The position numbers were made by a program, and so were the translations under genes. Below the pieces are notes generated by a model that was not told the origin of the DNA, did not search any database, and saw only the letters and a list, made by a program, of their open reading frames with translations. Source: Hirsutella rhossiliensis (taxonomy: Eukaryota > Ascomycota > Sordariomycetes > Hypocreales > Ophiocordycipitaceae). Taken from it: a DNA stretch of 64,000 bases. The stretch covers positions 7,626,001 through 7,690,000 of the forward strand of contig NW_025408669.1 in NCBI RefSeq assembly GCF_020360975.1. Reading direction: 5' to 3'. This document shows positions 25,600 through 37,800 of this stretch, in pieces (the first letter of the stretch is position 1; the number at the start of each line of letters is the position of its first letter).

Positions 25600-27086
25600 A
25601 TGCATGGTCACGAATGCAGAAAGGATGCATTTTCTGCTCTTCAGAGGCTTTCTCAGACACAGGAAAAGCAACTTACCGAATGGATTCTCATTCAGGACGC
25701 CTTGGCCTTCCTCACTCACTCGCAGATCAGGCAGTTCGCGCAGCATGCTCGCCGTCAAAGGAGACCACACACCGCTCGGAAAACACTGGATGCAAGCATT
25801 TTTAAGACGAAATCCTGCAGTTCGGACCCAGAAGTGCCATCACAGAGACTCTGCGCGTGTCAACGGCGCTTCTACCGAGGTAATTCGGCCTTGGTTCAAC
25901 AATTTCTTCCTTCCCGAGATTCTGGCTATTAAGCCGGAGAACAGGTACAACATGGATGAAGCAGGCATCATGGAAGGACTTGGGGAGAATGGCCTGGTCG
26001 TTGGCAGTGCTGAAAAACGATCTGTACAAAGAAGACGCCTGGTTCTCGGGTCTGGACGTCGTTCATCGAGTGCGTGTCCGCTGCCGGCACCTTCCTCCTC
26101 CACTCGTCATTTTCAAGGGCAAATCGGTCCAGCAACAGTGGTTCCCAGAAGATCTCAGTACTTTTAGTGACTGGCAATTCCTGCGACAAAGAACGGCTGG
26201 ACTTCGGACCAAACTGCGGTGGAGTGGCTCGAAAGGTGTTCATTCCAAGAACCCAGCCACCCGACCCTTCGGAGCGAAGACTGCTAGTATTGGACGGCCA
26301 CGGAAGTCACGAGACGGTTGACTTCATGTATCTATGCTACCAGCATCAGATTCACCTTCTTTTCTTACCTCCCATACCTCTCATGTGTTGCAACCGCTCG
26401 ATTTGTCTGTCTTCTCCGCTCTTAAGCACTACTACCGCAAACAGGTCGGATTTCTCAGCCTCCTGACCGATTCAAGCCCAGTCGGCAAGCAAAACTTTCT
26501 TTCCTGCTACCAGAAAGCACGCGAGCAAGCGCTCACTGTGTCAAACATCAAGGGTGGCTGGAAAGCGACGGGTTTGTGGCCGGTGTCGATGGCGAAGCCA
26601 CTTTGAGCCCTCTTCTGCTGGAGAACAGCAACAGACGCAAAAAGAACGCGAAAAATGTGGCCAATGCATTCAATAGCCACTTACCCACCAGTGACTGGCA
26701 ATCAGACACATCCCAGATTGCGTGGTCGACCCCGAGGCGCTCGCAAGATCTGAAGGTTCAGGTAGTTCAATTCAACCAGCTAGACGACGACGTGCCCACG
26801 AAGAGATTGCTGTTCAGGAAGATCACAAAAGGGTTTGACGAGAAGGATGGCCTTTAGCAAAGCTCAATTGCAGATTCAGGCACTGGAAACACAATTGGCG
26901 GCCGTCAAGCCGAAAAAAAGGAAGAGGGTGGTCACGAGCCCGAATTCGAGGTTCGCCAATATTGAGGCAATACGACGGGCGCAGGAGGAGGTGAACGCAG
27001 CTGAGAATGAAGAATCTGATGAAACCGAAGCTGAGGTTTCAGAAATAGGTGACGATTGTATCGTAGTGCACGGTGGTGGGCAGTGA
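25600..27086 (+). pseudogene. Pogo/Fot1-type transposase, multiple frameshifts
   Basis: This cut-and-paste transposase is spread over all three plus frames. An N-terminal helix-turn-helix of the CENP-B/Tc5 type is seen at about 25620-25850 (EKQLTEWI, then GDHTPLGKHWMQ in another frame). The DDE domain has its first Asp in NMDEAG (GAT 25955-25957), then ENGLVVGSA, PPLVIFKGK, GWTSDQTAVEWLE, the second Asp in LVLDGHGSH (26293-26295) and the third in LQPLD (26400-26402). The spacing of about 35 residues fits DD35D. The C-terminus (26835-27086) is charged and ends in a stop. At least six 1-2 nt shifts are needed to follow the protein, so it is inactive; stops from RIP are not the cause. ATG at 25600 is the best start, but an upstream start at 25558 is open in the same frame. 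Confidence 0.85.
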
Positions 27087-27131
27087 GAAGGGATTGAATT
27101 AATGGTGTTGAAAATGGTCGTGATTTTTTTG

Positions 27132-27175
27132 GGGTGCCCAAAACAGGGGGGTGCCCATTTCTATGTGCAGGGACT
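27132..27175 (-). repeat. Pogo right terminal inverted repeat
   Basis: This is an exact inverted copy of 25524-25567, ending at GGGACT and followed by the TA target duplication. Confidence 0.92.
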
Positions 27176-27177
27176 TA

Positions 27178-30100
27178 CCTTCCTTTGCTTCTCGAAGCAG
27201 GGATAAAAAGGCAGCCGGGTAATCCTTCGAGAGAGGTGCCTTTCCCACCCCCTTAGGGGCCGAGACGGGAAGACTGACTGAAAAAGCTGCTTCTAGATCT
27301 TCTTCTTGCGTAGGAGGAGGCGTAGGTAGGTAGGCGTATTCTAGCTCTACCGCTTTCCTATAGTCTCCTTCTTCGTCTAGATTATCTGATCTAACAGCTT
27401 CCTCTTCGAAGTCGGCGTTATCCTCGACTGCTTCGACGTCGGTTTCTTCTTCCGTTTCCTCGTCTAGGACCTCTTCTTAAGACTATTGGGAAGGGGGGAT
27501 TTGAATCTTCTAAATTAGCTAACGTTGAGAGAGTAAAAGGGGCTGTTGATCCCTCTTTCCGTTAAAGAAGCTAAATTCGTCGAAAATCACATCCCTAGTC
27601 GAAATAACCTTCCTTAGAAGAGGAATCTAGATCCGGAAGATATTCGTAGAATTATAACCAACGAGGTAACCAATAAAGGCTCTAGGATTAAGCTTTCTTT
27701 TCTTCTTCCTTTTTAGCTGTGCATCGGCAGTTATTGCGTATGCCTTACAGCCGTAGGCACGAAGGTGGGCTAGCGAGGCCCTCTTCTTCGTGAAGAGCTC
27801 GAGGGGGGATTTCCAGTCTGTTCCTTGGTTTAGTCCCCTAGGGTCCTTTAGGTCTCTCGGGGTCCGGTTCCGTAGGTAACAGGCGGTCTCAACGACTTCC
27901 CTCTAAAGGTCGTGTGGAAGCCTTGCAGCTAGTCTCATCGTACGGGCCCTTTCCATCACAGCACCCCCTGATCTTTCTGCCCCTCCGTTCTAGGCCTGGG
28001 TATTCGGTGCTAACGGGAGGGGTAAAATGCCCCTTTTTCGAAGCTAATTTAAGATATCCTTCGTAAATAGCTCTCCGTCAGACCGTATCTTCTTTACCTT
28101 ATAGCTAAAGTGGGAATTTATCTAGTTAACGAAGTCCCGGAGGGCAGACCAGTTGTGCTTGCTTAGGTAGGTCCGTAAGAAATAGGGGAAAACCATCCCT
28201 GAAAAAGCGTCTGTGAAAAACATCACCCTAACGAAGCTTTCCTGATCCCTAGAGACGTCGGTCCAGTCGACCCAAATTTCCTCACACGGCTGGTCCGGCC
28301 GTAAAGGCGTTCGTCTGGAAATTCGTCTCCTGGTCTTTCCTTGGCCGTAGTGTTCGCATTCGACGGTCTTTAGGCCCCTTATTCGTATGCCTTGTTGTTG
28401 ACCTAGCTTATGTAAAGCTAGGGGGCCCGGGTGACCAAGTCGTGCGTGCCAAAGAATGCCGTCTCCTTGGGCTGCTGGAAGAGGGTCCTTGGATCCTACC
28501 CTCCTAGCAGGGAAAGCTGACTTCTCGAGAGATTCCTTCCTAAGGATAGGTCGGAATTCGAGAATAAATTGACCGAATTTTTCCTCGATAAGCCCAATGG
28601 TCTGATTCTTCTAGACTAGCCTCGTAGGCTCAGACGTCGTATCCTAGAAGATTCCTTCCTCTCGAAGAAGACGGAAGGAAATCAGGCTCGTTAAAAATCG
28701 AGGGCAAAAAGCTACCCTTTTTCGTCGAAGAATTCGTATAGACCCATTAGGTAATTTCATCGTGAAATTCACCCTTCCGTACCCCTCTATCCGTACGGTT
28801 AATTCCCCGGCAATAAGGTATTCCCTCCGTGCCTTCTTAAAGGACCGGAATCGTGAGAGTGTATTGCAGATGTCGAGGGAAGCACTAGAGTTAAGGATAG
28901 CTGATTTTCGTAGGGGATAATCGGAGGGCTCTAACGGTTGGTCTTGGCCTTGTTGATCCGTAGGGAAGACGAAGGCCGGATTTGCTATACTAACGATTTT
29001 TCCTCGAATTTGCGGCTCGAATAAGGGCAGCGGCGTTATTAGTTGCTATTTCTTAGTAACCCGAATCTCGTCTATTTTCTTCTGCAACGAGGGATCCTCC
29101 TTAAGAGACTATTGTATCGTTTCTTATAGCCTCTTTGAAGGGTTGAATCCTTTGGGTCGGTTTTCCTCGAAGACCTGCCAGCATTGTGATAATCGATGGC
29201 CTAGGGATTTGCAGGCTAGGCAGCCGTTTCGTCTGGTCTTTCGTTTCTTCGAGGAATCCTCGTCCCGATCCGGAAGGTCTGCTTAAAACCTCCCTTTTTA
29301 CCCTTATTGCTGATTTTGACGAAGAGGTTCGATTTCGACTAGTTCCCTGATTTTTCGACTAACGGACTGAAAGGTCCATTGGGGGACTAGTCGGGCCGGT
29401 CTGACTGACGGGACCGGGGCCGGGCCCGGAGCAAGAGGCGGAGCCGGGGCCGGGCCTAGGGCCGCAGCTGCAGTTGACGACGACGTTGAGGCTCTCGAGG
29501 GAGGAGGAGCCGAAGGAGCAACAGCCGCAGCAGCAGCAGCGGGAGCCGCAGCAACAGGGGCTGCAGCAGCTACAGGGGCAGCAGATCGAGCCGTCTAGGT
29601 CGAGTGCTGGCCACGAAGGAATAAGACTGCTTGCTGTTGTACTCTAGCAGCCTCTTCGTCTAGTTCTCGGCTAGCTTCTCGAAAGATAGTCGAGTAACCG
29701 TCACTAATAGGCTTTATTAGCAGAGATATATCCCGTAGCCACTAGCCGGAAAGAGCTTCTGTGAGGAAGTATTAGTTAGCTTCCTCGAGGATTTCTTCCT
29801 ACTTAGCTAGCCACGAAGAAGCTAGCAGGTTCCTAGCAGAAAAGGCTCCTAGGTGGGCCGTATAGGTCTTCCTAATACGGTCAGTTATATAGCCCCTCGA
29901 GGGAGCTGTCGAGGTCTCGAGCTTTAAAAGCCACTGCCTAGGAGTCTCTTCTTCTCGAAGAGTGATTAGCTTTGCGGCACTAACGGATTCCGTTATCGCC
30001 GTGCGTGCAGTAGTTAGCAACTTCGTCTCGTAAAGGTATTCCTTACGGTGACTCTCGTAGTCACCTAAGGCAGCAGAAAAAGCTCTCTATTATGCAGAGG

Positions 30101-30335
30101 TTAGCTTAGAGAAGAGGGTAGCTCCCTCTGCAAAATCCGTTGCCCTAGGACGAAGAGGGGGCTCGAGAGGGTCCTGCTTGTCAGAGAAGACCAAATTGTG
30201 GATGGTTCTGTCCACACGAGCCCGTAGCTCCTTTACCCACTTATCCTAATCTTAGGGCTCTGCAAGAATCGTCCTATGGACCGTAGGGACGGCAGAGGAG
30301 TCGGTTTTCGTTATCGTTGCGGAAGAAGAGGGGGG
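27178..30335 (-). pseudogene. Cop-2 gag, protease and integrase part
   Basis: Gag (about 30330-29240, minus strand) holds an Ala/Pro-rich linker at 29420-29600 and a CCHC zinc knuckle C-x2-C-x4-H-x4-C at about 29180-29226 (CLACKSLGHRLSQC). An open stretch covers 30020-29799. The protease box at 28884-28892 reads Asn-Ser-Ser where Cop-4 has Asp-Ser-Gly, so the protease is dead. Integrase has the HHCC region (LWHARLGHPG near 28440, GKTRRR near 28350), the first Asp in VDWTDV (about 28270), the second in IRSDGELF (about 28080) and Glu in NGGAERS (about 27980, preceded by a Gln-to-stop). An acidic linker follows at 27300-27480. The Gag start codon seen as ATG in Cop-4 is ATA here. Confidence 0.82.
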
Positions 30336-30463
30336 GCAGAAAAGTCGGTTAAAAATCGGCTTTTTTAGTAAGAGGGGTAAAATAAAGCTACGAGGGATGT
30401 AAGAAAGGTGCCTTTTGCAGCAGCCGGAAGGTACAGGAATACTATTCCTCCCGGGCTTATAAC

Positions 30464-30939
30464 TCTCGCGAAGAGAGATGCGAGAAGTGCATGAAAATGC
30501 ACGAAGGTGAAATTGGAAGTAAGGGGTCAGACAGGCAGGGCAGAGGGATTTGATTCTTGCGGGGGCAGTAATAAAGGTAGGGGAGTGATTGTTGTATTGC
30601 CTTAATTCTCCTTCTTTCCTCTATCCAACGCCCTTCTTTATACCCGTCTAGCATCTCAATTAACATAGAAGATCCTGCTTAAAGAAGCCACTAATGTCCT
30701 TTCGACTACCGAGCTTTTTGCCGGTTTTTCCCCTCTTTTCCAGCCGTTGCCGGCACATCCGTCTTATCTCTCGCCACCTCCATAGGAAGCTATCGCTACT
30801 TCTGCTTCCCCTCTTGCCCCTACCCTCCTCTCTGCACCTCCTTTCAGCTCCTTCCTCAAAACCTGTTTTTCAGCTTCCTAGGTCCCTCGTGCCAAGGGAT
30901 ATCTCCGAGAACTGCGAAATCAGGCCACGCTTCGCGACA
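30464..30939 (-). repeat. Cop-2 5' LTR
   Basis: This 476-bp LTR is paired with 22947-23422. The internal sequence on its left begins GTTATAAGCCCGGG on the minus strand, where the primer-binding site should lie; I cannot match it to a particular tRNA. TTAAT follows at 30940-30944. Confidence 0.9.
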
Positions 30940-30944
30940 TTAAT

Positions 30945-33900
30945 AACTTATTATATTACTTCTTTAAGCTATAGGAAGTTATATTATCGTTTAATCCGTT
31001 CTATTATTCTTTAGATTCCTTAGTATCTATATATTAGATATTTATATATATCTTATATAACTTTATCTTATAATTCTAATAGTATTTAGATTTTATTTTT
31101 ATATATTAAAACTTCTAAATATTCTATATTATATCCGTTTAATACTTTATATTCTTTTATCTATTTTAGGATCTTTTAGTATATTAAGTCGTTAGGTTAT
31201 ACTTTAAATATTATATTTAGCTATTATTACTAGTAGTTCCTATTTTTATTAATTTCTAAGAGCTATCCTTTTACTATAGGTACTCTTATATTATAGTTAC
31301 TTCGTTAACTAAGGGTATTAGCTTAACTATTTTCTATTCCTTTTCTATAGATTATTTTATAGTCGAATTCTAATAAATATTTAGCTTATTAGATCTATTA
31401 TTTATTTAACTATTACGTTATTATAAAATATAAGATATTCTTATAATCTTTATAGACCTTACCTTTATATTTACTTTTAAAAAGGTAGTATCGAAATTCC
31501 TTAAAAGCTTAAATAATTATAAGGAATTCTTTATCGTAGATAAGGTAATTAAGTTCTACGCTATATAGCTTTTTCGAGTAAAATATAATTAGTCGTAGTC
31601 TTCCTTTATTATCTTTTTATTTAATTTATACTCTTAAAGTAAAGTCTAATATATTAGTTTTAAGTTTAATTTATTATTTTAGATCGAAGGTAGTTAGGAC
31701 TAGTTCTTATATAATCGTAGTCTTAATATAATTAAAAGCTTCGTTAGCTTTATCGTCCTATATAAATTCTTTTTTCTTCTTCGTTAAGTTATATAGTAGT
31801 ACTATAATCTTTTTAAAATCTTTAATAAATCGTTAGTAGTAATTTATAAATCCTAGGAAACTTTTTATATCCTTAACGTTCTTTAGCGTTAGCTATTTTT
31901 TAACTAAGTTAATCTTATCTTATTATATTTATATCTCTCTTAGTAAAATCGTATATTTAAGGAAGCTTACTTCCTATATATAGAACTTACTTTTTTCTAG
32001 TTTAATTAGTAGTTTCGTATTCTAAAGTACGCGGAGTACCTTATAAATATATTCCTTATATTCTTCTAAGGTATCTAAGAAGATTAGGATATTATCTAGG
32101 TATACTACTATAAAGATATCTAAGTATTTATATAGGATATTATTAATTATCCGTTAAAAGGTAGCTAGTATATTTATAAGTCTAAATAGTATTACTAGAT
32201 ATTTAAATAGTCTAAATTTCGTTTTAAAGGCTATTATCTATTTATATCCCTTTTTTATATATATTAAGTTATAGGCGCCTTTAAGGTCGAGGGCTATAAA
32301 CTATTTTTTACTATATAGTCGATCTTATAGTTCCGATATAAGCGGTAATAGTATTCGGTCCTTTATTATAATATCGTTTAAGCGTCTATAGTTAATAACT
32401 AGTTATAGCTTACTATTTTTCTTTAAAATAAATATAACTAAATAGCCTACTTTAGATATTAATATTTATATATATCTCTTTTATAGATTCTCGTTAAGGT
32501 AGTCGCGTAGCGTTTATAGTTACTTTTCGTTTAAGTTATAGATCTTATAGAACGTCGGCGTTATTCTATCCTTAAGATAAATTTCGTAGTCTTATTAGCT
32601 ATATTTAAGTAACCCTATCTTAAGTTCTTCTTTAAAGAGTTTATTATATTTCCGGTATTCCTAGGGGATGTTCTTTATTCTATCTTATAGGCTTTATTCT
32701 TTCTTTTAAGAGCTAGTTTCTCTTAACTTAAGCTCTTTATTAATTTATTTAAGGTCTTTCCTTAAAGTAGTAATAACTCTTTAGATCTTTATATTATATC
32801 CTTTATTCTATTTTTATTAGATACTAGGTTATATAGCTATATTAGTTAGTATATAGGTCTTATTAGTCGATTTTATTATATCCGCTAGTTCGGTTACTAT
32901 TTTCGTTTATATTACTAAAGCCTATAATAATTTACTTAAACGGTTATCCCTTTTATCCTATTTAGTAGCTAAATTATCTTAAAACTTTACTTTCTTTTAA
33001 ATCTATTAGTCCTAGAAACTTATATCTTTATCCTAACGTAGCTAGCTAGTTTTCTAGTTAATTAATAGGTTACTCTCCTATAGCTATAAAAGTCTTAATA
33101 TAAGGTTATATTCTTTAATATCTATAATATTAAAGTTAACTCGTTTATTATAGCCCTAGATATTAATATCGAGGTAATTAATCTCTATATTAATAATTCC
33201 GTTATTATAGTTAAAGGCCTCTCCTTTAATATTTATAAGTTTATATAGATCTATCTTATATCTCTATATAAGTCGGTAACGATTAACGACTTTAAGTAAA
33301 ACGTAATTACCTATTACGCTATAGTTTAAAAGTATATATATATAATATCCTACGATTTAGATATCTAATACTATTTAGTCGCTATAGCTTACTAATACTA
33401 TATATAGGGTCCTTAGATCTTATTATATTATACTAGTTTATAGCCCTTTTATAAATAGTATACCTTATTTTTTACTTAGTCTTTATTTATTTTATTTAAG
33501 TATTCTTCTTTAATTTATTATTAATATCGTTTCTTTATATTTTTATCGCGTAGTATTATATTAGGGCTTAAGAGACTAATTTCTTATAGCTAATCGAAGA
33601 TTTCTTATTTCTTAACGCTATATCGTTTATATTATATTACTTTATAGTTAATTATATACTATACTTCGTAATTCTATTTGTTTTTATATTAAAGGTTAAG
33701 TTTTCGTTCTATATCTTTCTATTTTATATATAGTATTTTTATATTAATTCTTCCTTAGTTAAATATAGCTTATAGCCTTTATATATATTACTAATAATCT
33801 TTTAGTATACCGTTATATCGTTTATACTATACTTATACTTTTTTATATTTATAAACTTTATAGTTTAAGTATATATATTTATTATAATCTTTTTTATTAT

Positions 33901-34217
33901 ATTTAATTCGTTATATAAGTCTTTAAAAGATTAATAGTTTAGATACTATAGAGTAAGTAGTACTATACTATTCCTTTATTTTAGTATATTTATAGATTTT
34001 ATATATCTCTAAAAGATATCTTATTAATAAACTATAATTATTAGGGTATTTAAGTAGTATACTATAATTAGGTTCTAATAATATAACTTAGTCGTTTAGG
34101 TAGTGTTAATTGATTTTCTAGTAGTTTAGTTTTATACTTAGGTAGGGTTTCGAAAGTACTTATCCTTTAAATCTAACTAGGAAGGTATTATATTATACCT
34201 TTATTTAAAAGTATATT
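30945..34217 (-). pseudogene. GypA RNase H, RT and protease
   Basis: On the minus strand RNase H is at about 31720-31250 (LNYLIYDKEFL, then KVYKDYKNILYF, matching the gypsy YDKELLAI and TDHKNLxYF blocks). RT is at about 32650-31850 with the catalytic box at 32091-32102 reading Tyr-Leu-Asp-Asn: the second Asp is lost. The protease region lies at about 33300-33000 (NIDIKEYNL and NWKTS-like blocks). The rest, up to 34217, is the linker between Gag and protease that is also present in GypA copies 1 and 2. Gln stops are common. Cop-3 interrupts it at 34217 with TSD ATATT. Confidence 0.78.
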
Positions 34218-34702
34218 TATTGCGAAGCGTAGCCTAATTTCGTAGTTCTCGGAGATATCCCTTAGTATAAGGGACTAAGGAAGCTAAAAACACCCTATAT
34301 AGAAGAAGAAAGAAGGAGCTAAAAAGAGGTATAGAAAGGAGGGTAGGGGTATAAGGGGAAGTAGAAGTAGCGATAGCTTCCTATAAAGGTAGCGAAAGAT
34401 AAGACGGATATACTAGTAACGGCTAGAAAAGAAGGGAAAACCCGGTAAAAAGCTTCGTAGTCGAAAGGATATTAGTAGCTTCTTTAAGTAGGATCTTCTT
34501 TATTAATCGAGATACTAGACGGGTATAAAGAGGGGCGTTAGATAGAGGAAAGAAGGACAATTAAGGCAATATAATAATTACTCCCCTACCGTAATTACTG
34601 CTCCCGTAAGAATTAAATCTCTCTGCCCTACCTATCCGACCCCTTACTTTTAATTTTACCTTCGTGCATTTTTATATACTTCTTATATCTCTCTTCGCGA
34701 GA
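34218..34702 (+). repeat. Cop-3 5' LTR
   Basis: This 485-bp LTR ends CTCTCTTCGCGAGA and is followed by GTTATAAGCC, the leader of the family. It has the longer middle segment (ACACC...AGAAGAAGAAAG region) also found in Cop-1 and Cop-4 but not in Cop-2, which explains 485 against 476 bp. Confidence 0.85.
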
Positions 34703-34839
34703 GTTATAAGCCTGGGAGGAATAGAATTCCTATACCTTCCGGCTACTATAAAAGGCACCTTTCTTATATCCCTCGTAGCTTCCTTTTACCCCTCTTATTA
34801 AAAAAGCCGATTTTTACCTAACTTTTCTATCCCCCCTCT

Positions 34840-37800
34840 TCCGTAACGATAACGAAAACCGACTCCTCTACCGTCCCTACGGTCTATAGGACGATTCTTA
34901 TAGAGCCCTAAGATTAGGATAAGTAGGTAAAGGAGCTACGGGCTCGTATAGATAGAACTATCTATAATTTAGTCTTCTTTAATAAGTAGGACCCTCTCGA
35001 GCCCCCTCTTCGTCCTAGGGTAACGGAATTTATAGAGGGAGTATCCCTCTTCTTAGAGCTAACCTCCGTATAGTAGAGAGCTTTTTCTACTGCCTTAGGT
35101 AACTATAAGAGTCACCGTAAGGAATACCTTTACGAGACGAAGCTACTAACTACCGCACGCACGGCAATAACGGAATCCGTTAGTGCCGTAAAGCTAATTA
35201 CTCTTTAAGAGGAAGAGACTCCTAGGTAGTAGCTTTTAAAGCTCGAGACCTTAATAGCTCCCTCGAGAGGTTATATAACTAACCGTATTAGGAAGACCTA
35301 TACGGCCTACCTAGGAGCTTTTTTTGCTAGGAACCTACTAACTTCTTCGTAGCTAGCTAAGTAGGAAGAAATCCTCGAGGAAGCTAACTAATACTTCCTT
35401 ATAAAAGCTCTTTCCGGCTAGTAGCTATAGGATATATCTCTGCTAATAAAGCCTATTAGTAACGGTTACTCGACTATCTTTCGAGAAGCTAGCCGGGAAC
35501 TAGACGAAGAGGCTGCTAGAGTATAATAGTAAGCAGTCTTATTCCTTCGTAGCTAGCACTCGACCTAGACGGCTCGACCTATAGCTGCTATAGCCCCTAT
35601 TACTGCGGCCCCCGCTGCTGCTATTGCAGCTGTTGCTCCTTTGGCTCCTCCTCCCTCGAGAGCCTTAACACCGTTATTAACGGCTGCCCCGGTCCCGGTC
35701 CCGGCTCCGCCTCTTGCTCCGGGCCCGGCCCCGGTCCTATTAGTTAGACCGGCCCGACTAGTCCCCTAATAGACCTTTTAGTCCGTTAGTCGAAAAATCA
35801 GGGAACTAGTCGAAATCGAACCTCGTTAATATTAGTAATAAGGGGTAAAAAGGGGGGGTTTTTAAATAGACCTTCCGGATCGGGACGAGGATTCCTCGAA
35901 GAAATAAAAGACTAAGCGAAACGGCTGCCTAGCCTATAAATCCCTAGGCCATCGGTTATTATAATACTAGTAGGTCTTCGAGGAAAACTAACCTAAAGGA
36001 TTTAACCCTTTAAAGAGGCTATAAGAAACGATATAAGAGTCTCTTAAGGAGGATCCCTCGTTATAGAAGAAAATAGACGAGATTTAGGTTACTAGGAAAT
36101 AGCAATAAACGCCGCTGCCCTTATTTAAGCCGTAAATTTAAGGGAAAATCGTTAGTATAGCAAATCCGGTATTTATCTTCCTTACGGATTAGTAAGACTA
36201 ACCGTTAGGACCCTCTAACTATCCCTTACGAAAATTAGCTATCCTTAACTTTAGTGCTTCCCTCGATATCTATAATATACTCTTATAATTCCGGTCCTTT
36301 AAGAAGGCATAAAGGGAATATCTTATTGCCGGGGAATTAACCGTACGGATAGAGGGATATAGAAGGGTGAATTTTACGATAAAATTACCTAATAGATCTA
36401 TATAAATTCTTCGAAGAAAAAGGGTAGCTTTTTACCCTCGATTTTTAACGAGCCTAATTTCCTTCCGCCTTCTTTAAGAGGAAGGAATCTTCTAGGATAC
36501 GACGTCTAAGCTTACGAGGCTAGTCTAGAAGAATTAGACTATTAGGCTTATCGAGGAGAAATTCGGTTAATTTATTCTCGAATTCCGACCTATCCTTAGG
36601 AAGGAATCTCTCGAGAAGTTAGCTTTCCCTACTAGGAGGGTAGGTTTAAAGGACCCTCTTCCGGCAGCCTAAGGAGACGGTCTTCTTTAGCACGCACGAC
36701 TTAGTTACCTAGGCCCCCTAGCTTTATATAAGCTAGGATAATAATAGGGCGTACGAATAAGGGGCCTAAAGACCATCGAATACGAATACTACGGCTAAGG
36801 GAAGACTAGGAGACGAATTTCTAGACGGACCCTAATACGGCCGGACCAGCCGTATAAGGAAATTTAGGTCGACTAGACCGACGTCTCTAGGGATTAGGAA
36901 AGCTTTATTAGGGTGATGTTTTTTATAGACGCCTTTTTAGGGATGGTTTTCCCCTATTTCTTATAGACCTACCTAAGTAAGTATAACTAGTTTGCCCTCC
37001 GGGACTTCGTTAACTAGATAAAATCCTACTTTAGCTACGAGGTAAAGAAGATACGGTTTAACGGAGAGCTATTTACGAAGGATATCTTAAATTAGCTTCG
37101 AAAAAGGGGCATTTTACCCCTCCCGTTAGCACCGAATACCTAGGCCTAGAACGGAGGGGCAGAAAGATTAGGGGGTGCTATAATAGAAAGGGCCTATACG
37201 ATAAGACTTACTATAAGGCTTCTATACGACCTTTAAAGGGAAGTCGTTAAGACCGCCTATTACCTTCGGAACCGGACCCTAAGGGACCTTAAGGACCCTA
37301 GGGGACTAAACTAAGGAATAAACTAGAAATCCCCCCTCGAGCTCTTTACGAAGAAGAGGGCCTCGCTAGCCTACCTTCGTGCCTATAGCTATAAGGCATA
37401 CGCTATAACTACCGATATATAGCTAAAAAGGAAGAAGAAAAGAAAGCTTAATCTAAGAGCCTTTATTAGTTACCTTATTAGGTATAATTCTATAAATATC
37501 TTCTAGATCTAGATTCCTCTTCTACTAAAGGTTATTTCGACTAGGGATATAATTTTCGACGACTCTAGCTTCTTCGATAGAAAGAGGGATTAATAGCCCC
37601 TCTTACTCTCTTAACGTTAGCTAATTTAGAAGATCTAAATCCCCCCTTCCTAATAGTCTTAAGAAGAGGCCCTAGATAAGGAAACGGAAGAAGAAACCGA
37701 CGTTAAAGTAGTCGAGGATAACGCCGACTTCGAAGAAGAAGAAGAGGAAGCTACTAGATTAGATAATCTAGACAAAGAAGGAGACTATAGGAAAGCGGTA

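Larger units (their letters stand above)
25524..27175 (+). mobile_element. Fot1/pogo-type DNA transposon inserted in Cop-2
   Basis: The element is 1652 bp, bounded by perfect 44-bp terminal inverted repeats (25524-25567 and 27132-27175; they start AGTCCCTGCACATAG) and flanked by TA (25522-25523 and 27176-27177), the target duplication of the Tc1/mariner superfamily. The uninterrupted target is visible in two paralogues: TA at 55778-55779 in Cop-4 and TA at 37972-37973 in Cop-3. CA and TG are abundant, so the element was not RIPped. It codes for a broken transposase of the CENP-B/pogo type. Confidence 0.92.
22947..30939 (-). mobile_element. Cop-2: youngest-looking CopA element
   Basis: LTRs are both 476 bp (22947-23422 and 30464-30939) with about six differences, four of them CpA to TpA. 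The target duplication is TTAAT (22942-22946 and 30940-30944). LTR ends on the minus strand are TGTCGCGAAG...CTTCGCGAGA, which form a 9/10 inverted repeat but end GA rather than CA. Domain order on the minus strand is gag, protease, integrase, RT, RNase H: Ty1/copia. CA/TG content is close to normal compared with the rest of the window. A pogo-type element sits between integrase and RT at 25524-27175. Without it the element is 6339 bp. Confidence 0.9.

Noticed and set aside
25298..25660. A 120-codon minus frame across the left pogo border
   Set aside because: The right part is antisense to the transposon, the left part is copia pol. It is a fusion created by the insertion.
25427..26167. A 246-codon plus frame starting in Cop-2 and running into the pogo element
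   Set aside because: It begins upstream of the left TIR in antisense copia sequence; only its middle part is transposase. It is a chance fusion.
25524..27175. Introns as the reason for frame changes in the pogo transposase
   Set aside because: The shifts are one or two bases with protein blocks abutting, and no GT...AG interval separates them.
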